Source of the DNA: an uncultured Bacillota bacterium
Lineage (GTDB): Bacteria; Bacillota; Clostridia; Peptostreptococcales; Anaerovoracaceae
Assembly (NCBI GenBank): GCA_947302945.1
Contig: CAMYWZ010000085.1
Location: forward strand, 1-5,627
Direction: 5' to 3'
DNA length: 5,627 bases
The stretch's first letter is position 1; each line of letters starts with the position of its first letter. Shown piece after piece: positions 5,177 through 5,627 of the stretch. The translations under genes and the position numbers were made by a program. The notes under the pieces were generated by a model. That model was not told the origin of the DNA and ran no database searches. It saw nothing but the letters and a program-made list of their open reading frames with translations.

Positions 5177-5627
5177 CAGTATCGCTTTGCCTTCGGCGAC
5201 GAGGCGGTCGTAGTTTTTGCGGGAGGCTTCGTAGAGCTTCTTGCGGAAGCGCTCGTTGGTGCCTCCGTAGTAGCCTCTGTTGTCGTAGCCGAACTCATCC
5301 ATGAATTTGGCGACAGCCTTGTCGATCTCTTCGTCGGGAGCATCGTTGTCTACATCTATGGTGTGCGTGAATATGAACTTTCCGGGGTACATCTTCTTGA
5401 GCTTGGGTTTGTCGTTGAGAGGCTGGCCGCCCCAGCTGTTGAAGCCCTCCTCGATGAAGAAGGGAACGAAGCCTTCCACGAAGCCGCAGCAGTGCAGGTC
5501 CACGTACATGCCAAGGGAGTGTGCGTACTGTACAGCTTCCTTGACGTAGGGCACCAGCATCTCCCTTGCGGTATCTTTGCTGAAGAACTCTGCCCTCTGG
5601 CTGCCCCAGTCGTCGTTGAAGTTGACG
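5174..5627 (-). CDS. Uroporphyrinogen decarboxylase-superfamily protein (methyltransferase-like), C-terminal part
   Basis: The minus-strand frame is open from the right edge of the window to a TAA at 5174-5176, giving about 150 C-terminal residues; the ATG at 5560 is internal. The sequence contains NFNDDWGSQRAEFFSKD, followed by a helix and LGMYVDLHCCGFVEGFVPFF, then NSWGGQPLND. The DDWGxQ...LHxCG pattern is the hallmark of the URO-D-fold group that includes corrinoid and coenzyme M methyltransferases (MtaA/MtbA/CmuA type) and many uncharacterised anaerobe proteins. In that group the His and Cys near the LHxCG strand take part in zinc binding. True HemE lacks this HxC arrangement, so heme synthesis is unlikely. 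The C-terminal part (FIFTHTIDVDN... then DNRGYYGGTNERFRKK) is unremarkable for the group. It converges on the symporter gene. Substrate and partners lie outside what can be seen, although a methyl-transfer role is likely. Confidence 0.8.
   Translation of the reverse strand, partial: VNFNDDWGSQRAEFFSKDTAREMLVPYVKEAVQYAHSLGMYVDLHCCGFVEGFVPFFIEEGFNSWGGQPLNDKPKLKKMYPGKFIFTHTIDVDNDAPDEEIDKAVAKFMDEFGYDNRGYYGGTNERFRKKLYEASRKNYDRLVAEGKAIL

Noticed and set aside
4591..5343. Minus-strand open frame of 250 codons across the symporter end, terminator and URO-D gene
   Set aside because: It runs through a strong terminator and two recognisable genes in other frames, and its translation is Ser/Thr/Lys-rich without family features.

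Overview
This window has the compact look of an anaerobic bacterium with moderately high GC, most likely a member of the Bacillota (Clostridia) or a similar gut or sediment anaerobe. That guess rests on the variant galactokinase motif, an L-fucose isomerase-like protein, an AGCS amino-acid symporter, a URO-D/corrinoid-type methyltransferase relative, purine-rich Shine-Dalgarno sites and frequent ATA isoleucine codons. No gene here fixes the taxonomy. Almost every base is coding or in a short regulatory gap, and no RNA genes, mobile elements or CRISPR repeats are visible.

Layout. (1) Bases 1-324, plus strand: C-terminal 107 residues of an L-fucose/L-arabinose isomerase-family protein, running in from outside the window. 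(2) A hairpin at 330-350 with a U-tract on the minus strand closes the next operon and separates the converging genes. (3) Minus strand, 2356 to 357: galM then galK, coupled by an ATGA overlap. (4) 2357-2432: a divergent promoter region in which the galM and mntP promoters both have 17-bp spacers and share nearly the same -35 bases. (5) Plus strand, 2433-3610: mntP (manganese exporter) and a CoA-pyrophosphatase-type Nudix hydrolase, joined by a TAATG stop/start overlap. (6) 3713-5121, plus strand: an AGCS-family sodium:alanine/glycine symporter with its own promoter, broken by an apparent one-base deletion near 4835. (7) A strong bidirectional hairpin at 5139-5170. (8) 5174 to the window end, minus strand: the C-terminal part of a URO-D-superfamily protein.

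How they work together. GalM and GalK give the first two steps of galactose use (anomer interconversion, then C1 phosphorylation). galT and galE are not in the window and the operon ends at a terminator, so the rest of the Leloir pathway must be encoded elsewhere if it exists. The adjacent fucose-isomerase-like gene suggests a sugar-catabolism neighbourhood, but it is transcribed convergently. The right half is a set of unrelated housekeeping or transport functions.

No previously undescribed multi-gene system is evident. The points most worth a second look are the shared -35 divergent promoter with a probably leaderless mntP mRNA, the frameshift in the symporter, and the atypical short GalK and GalM proteins.
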